From NCBI GenBank assembly GCA_018648805.1, contig JABGQM010000014.1, forward strand, positions 1 through 64,000: a DNA stretch of 64,000 nucleotides, in the 5' to 3' direction. The notes under the pieces are model-generated. The model made no database searches. It was not told the origin of the DNA and saw only the letters and a list, made by a program, of their open reading frames with translations. This DNA is from Verrucomicrobiota bacterium (GTDB taxonomy: Bacteria; Verrucomicrobiota; Kiritimatiellia; UBA8416; JABMPJ01). Below, piece after piece: positions 62,610-64,000 of the stretch. Every line of letters begins with the position of its first letter. Within the stretch, counting starts at the first letter, position 1. The translations under genes and the position numbers were made by a program.

Positions 62610-63389
62610 CTATTGAAGCCTCTTCAAATACCCGTCCGGGGCAACGGTTATCAAGAGTTTGTCTTGTATGTTCTTATCGATCTCGAATTCGGGATGTGTC
62701 TTCAGGTATTCCCATACCGCTGTCTTGGGATTGTTGCCTTTGCCCCACGGCCGGTCTGAGGAGAGGTGATCCGGCGCGTCCTCAATGATGGTGTCAAAAA
62801 CTACACAATAGCTACCAGGACTGGCCAACGGGGCATAAGCTTCTAACTCGGCCAGTACATGGTCGTGGGTGTGTTTGGAATCCAGGTAGACCAGGATGCG
62901 TTGGTAGCCAGAGGCGATGGAGCGCACCTGGTCGATCACGGCGGGTTCGATGGAAGAGCCCTGTATCATCTGGATCCGGGAGAACATCGGATGGCTTTCG
63001 ATCGCGGCACGGTTGTGTGAGCGGATATCGATGTCGATACCCACCACCTTGCGGCGGGAAACGCGGGGGTCGATCCGGCGCCCCGCATCAATGGCCTCGG
63101 TCATATCCAGGAGTGCCAGCATGGAGGCGCTCAACATCAAGGATCCCCCGTGAGCGATGCCCGTCTCTATGATTAGATCGGGCTTGATCACCCAGATTAG
63201 TTCCTGCATCGCAACGATGTCTTGTGGAAATTGAATAATGGGGCGACCCAGCACCTGGAAATTGTAGGTATAGCCATGGCTCGCAGATGCGATGTTCCAT
63301 CTCAGCGATTGCGCCTGCAACGGCTTGTCTGCAGATTGAGCGGCAATGTTCTGCTGCACTTCATTCTCAAATTCGCGTATTTTATCCAC
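62610..63389 (-). CDS. CmcI/cephalosporin hydroxylase-like methyltransferase
   Basis: This 259-residue protein of the CmcI (cephalosporin hydroxylase/rhamnosyl O-methyltransferase) family starts at a GTG (63389) after AAGGAG. It has IIETGIAHGGSLMLSASML, VVGIDIDIRSHNR, YLDSKHTHDHVLAELEAYAPL and VFDTIIED. Members methylate hydroxyl groups on surface sugars. It is separated from the ACP gene by a 94-bp gap with a hairpin. Confidence 0.88.
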   Translation of the reverse strand: MDKIREFENEVQQNIAAQSADKPLQAQSLRWNIASASHGYTYNFQVLGRPIIQFPQDIVAMQELIWVIKPDLIIETGIAHGGSLMLSASMLALLDMTEAIDAGRRIDPRVSRRKVVGIDIDIRSHNRAAIESHPMFSRIQMIQGSSIEPAVIDQVRSIASGYQRILVYLDSKHTHDHVLAELEAYAPLASPGSYCVVFDTIIEDAPDHLSSDRPWGKGNNPKTAVWEYLKTHPEFEIDKNIQDKLLITVAPDGYLKRLQ

Positions 63390-63436
63390 CCATCAACTCC
63401 TTACCTGCATAGAAATCACCCGGCGACTCCCTATGG

Positions 63437-63985
63437 CTATGCCAACGGGGTGCCGCGTCTTATGACCACCTTCTGATAGTAACGATCGTCAGGACTCTGT
63501 TCTCCGGCCTTGCCAATAATCCATGTGATGTCGTCGCCGTCAACCTGTTTCTGCAAGGGCAGCCTGTCCGTGCTCACGAACCCGACATCTCGGTTTAACT
63601 TCAGTCCCATTGCGTTGTCCGCAAAGATGTACCCATACACCTCATTAACCTGCATGGCATCAAACAACCATTTGACCAAGGCAAGAACCGCATACTTCAT
63701 CAACATAGGGTGTCCGGCTCGTTCTCCCCGCAGAAGATTGTCTGCCAGCACTGAATCGCCACTCAAGTCTCTAAAGCCGTAATGCCCAATCAGGAGGTCG
63801 CCAGAGTAAATCAAGAACAGCAATCGGTTCGATTCTGAGAAGGCAATCGTTTTCAGCCAGTGCCGGGTTCGCTCAGGGGTGGCTACGAATTGTGTCAGGA
63901 AGCACTCTCGGTAACGGTTTCTCCAGTCGGTCAACTTCTCAGCAATGTCGCTGTCCTGAATATGCTTCTTGGTAAGAGGGCGCAT
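63437..63985 (-). CDS. GNAT-family N-acetyltransferase
   Basis: This 182-residue RimJ/RimL-type acetyltransferase has LLFLIYSGDLLIGHYGFRDL, and EVYGYIFADNAMGLKLNRDVGF matches the acetyl-CoA site. The ATG at 63985 is near the window edge and the frame stays open to the edge, so it could be longer. It probably acetylates an amino sugar of the glycan. Confidence 0.82.
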   Translation of the reverse strand: MRPLTKKHIQDSDIAEKLTDWRNRYRECFLTQFVATPERTRHWLKTIAFSESNRLLFLIYSGDLLIGHYGFRDLSGDSVLADNLLRGERAGHPMLMKYAVLALVKWLFDAMQVNEVYGYIFADNAMGLKLNRDVGFVSTDRLPLQKQVDGDDITWIIGKAGEQSPDDRYYQKVVIRRGTPLA

Positions 63986-64000
63986 CGTGCCAATACGGGT

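Noticed and set aside
1-64000. tRNA, rRNA genes, CRISPR arrays and transposases
   Set aside because: No tRNA-like arm motifs, rRNA segments, spaced direct repeats or transposase domains were seen on reading the window.

Overview
The window is a 64-kb piece of a GC-rich bacterial chromosome. No rRNA or tRNA gene was found, so the host is inferred from gene content only. GLUG/InlB-type surface repeat proteins, a HEAT-repeat leader of the kind common in planctomycetes, formylglycine-generating-enzyme-like and hydrazine-synthase-alpha-like remnants, a DUF2141-MipA fusion and a huge TPR/alpha-2-macroglobulin protein all point to the PVC superphylum. Kiritimatiellota or a close verrucomicrobial relative is the best guess, at moderate confidence.

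Layout. 0.1-6 kb: two exported repeat proteins transcribed divergently; the first is split by one extra base in a run of nine cytosines. 6-8 kb: a PLDc_N-type membrane protein, a decayed fusion of two gene fragments, and an unusual PanB-like enzyme. 8-15.3 kb: a tight four-gene minus-strand operon with an ERCC4-HhH-NucS nuclease fusion, a YprB/MrfB-type RNase H-fold exonuclease and two tandem MrfA-type DEAH helicases. I read this as an expanded MrfAB-like DNA repair or defence operon, and it is the strongest candidate for an undescribed system here. 15.4-20 kb: a Kv-type channel with a zinc ribbon tail, ilvD, a second PLDc_N protein and an MFS transporter. 20-25 kb: an aromatic-repeat lipoprotein, then a plus-strand run of rph, a DksA/TraR protein, a SUI1/YciH protein and a GreA-like protein. 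25-32 kb: truA, a decayed HZS-alpha-like gene, a CBM9-like protein, a DUF985 cupin, a UPF0178 protein, a spermidine-synthase-like protein, an HI0933-type flavoprotein and the DUF2141-MipA fusion. 32-40 kb: one 2630-residue A2M-family protein flanked at both ends by TPRs. 40-48 kb: a GATase, a three-gene ABC exporter unit, a nitroreductase, an FHA-GAF histidine kinase, two YbjQ proteins and a PrsW-type protease.

47.7-64 kb is a surface-glycan locus made of two blocks that converge. The left block (plus strand, GC-rich) holds a TMTC-like GT-C protein, a GT4 glycosyltransferase, CDP-glucose 4,6-dehydratase, a sugar C-methyltransferase, an RmlC-like epimerase and a DegT aminotransferase. This set would make a branched amino-deoxysugar. 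The right block (minus strand, visibly lower GC) holds a GNAT, a CmcI-like protein, an ACP, a FabZ-like dehydratase, a ThDP enzyme, a NeuB-like synthase, an AMP-ligase and LuxE and LuxC homologues. It looks able to build, activate and reduce an acyl group to an aldehyde and pass it to carbon-carbon bond-forming enzymes. The blocks meet at about 55.1 kb, where a reading frame that starts like a short-chain dehydrogenase breaks off. This suggests the locus is a recombination mosaic.
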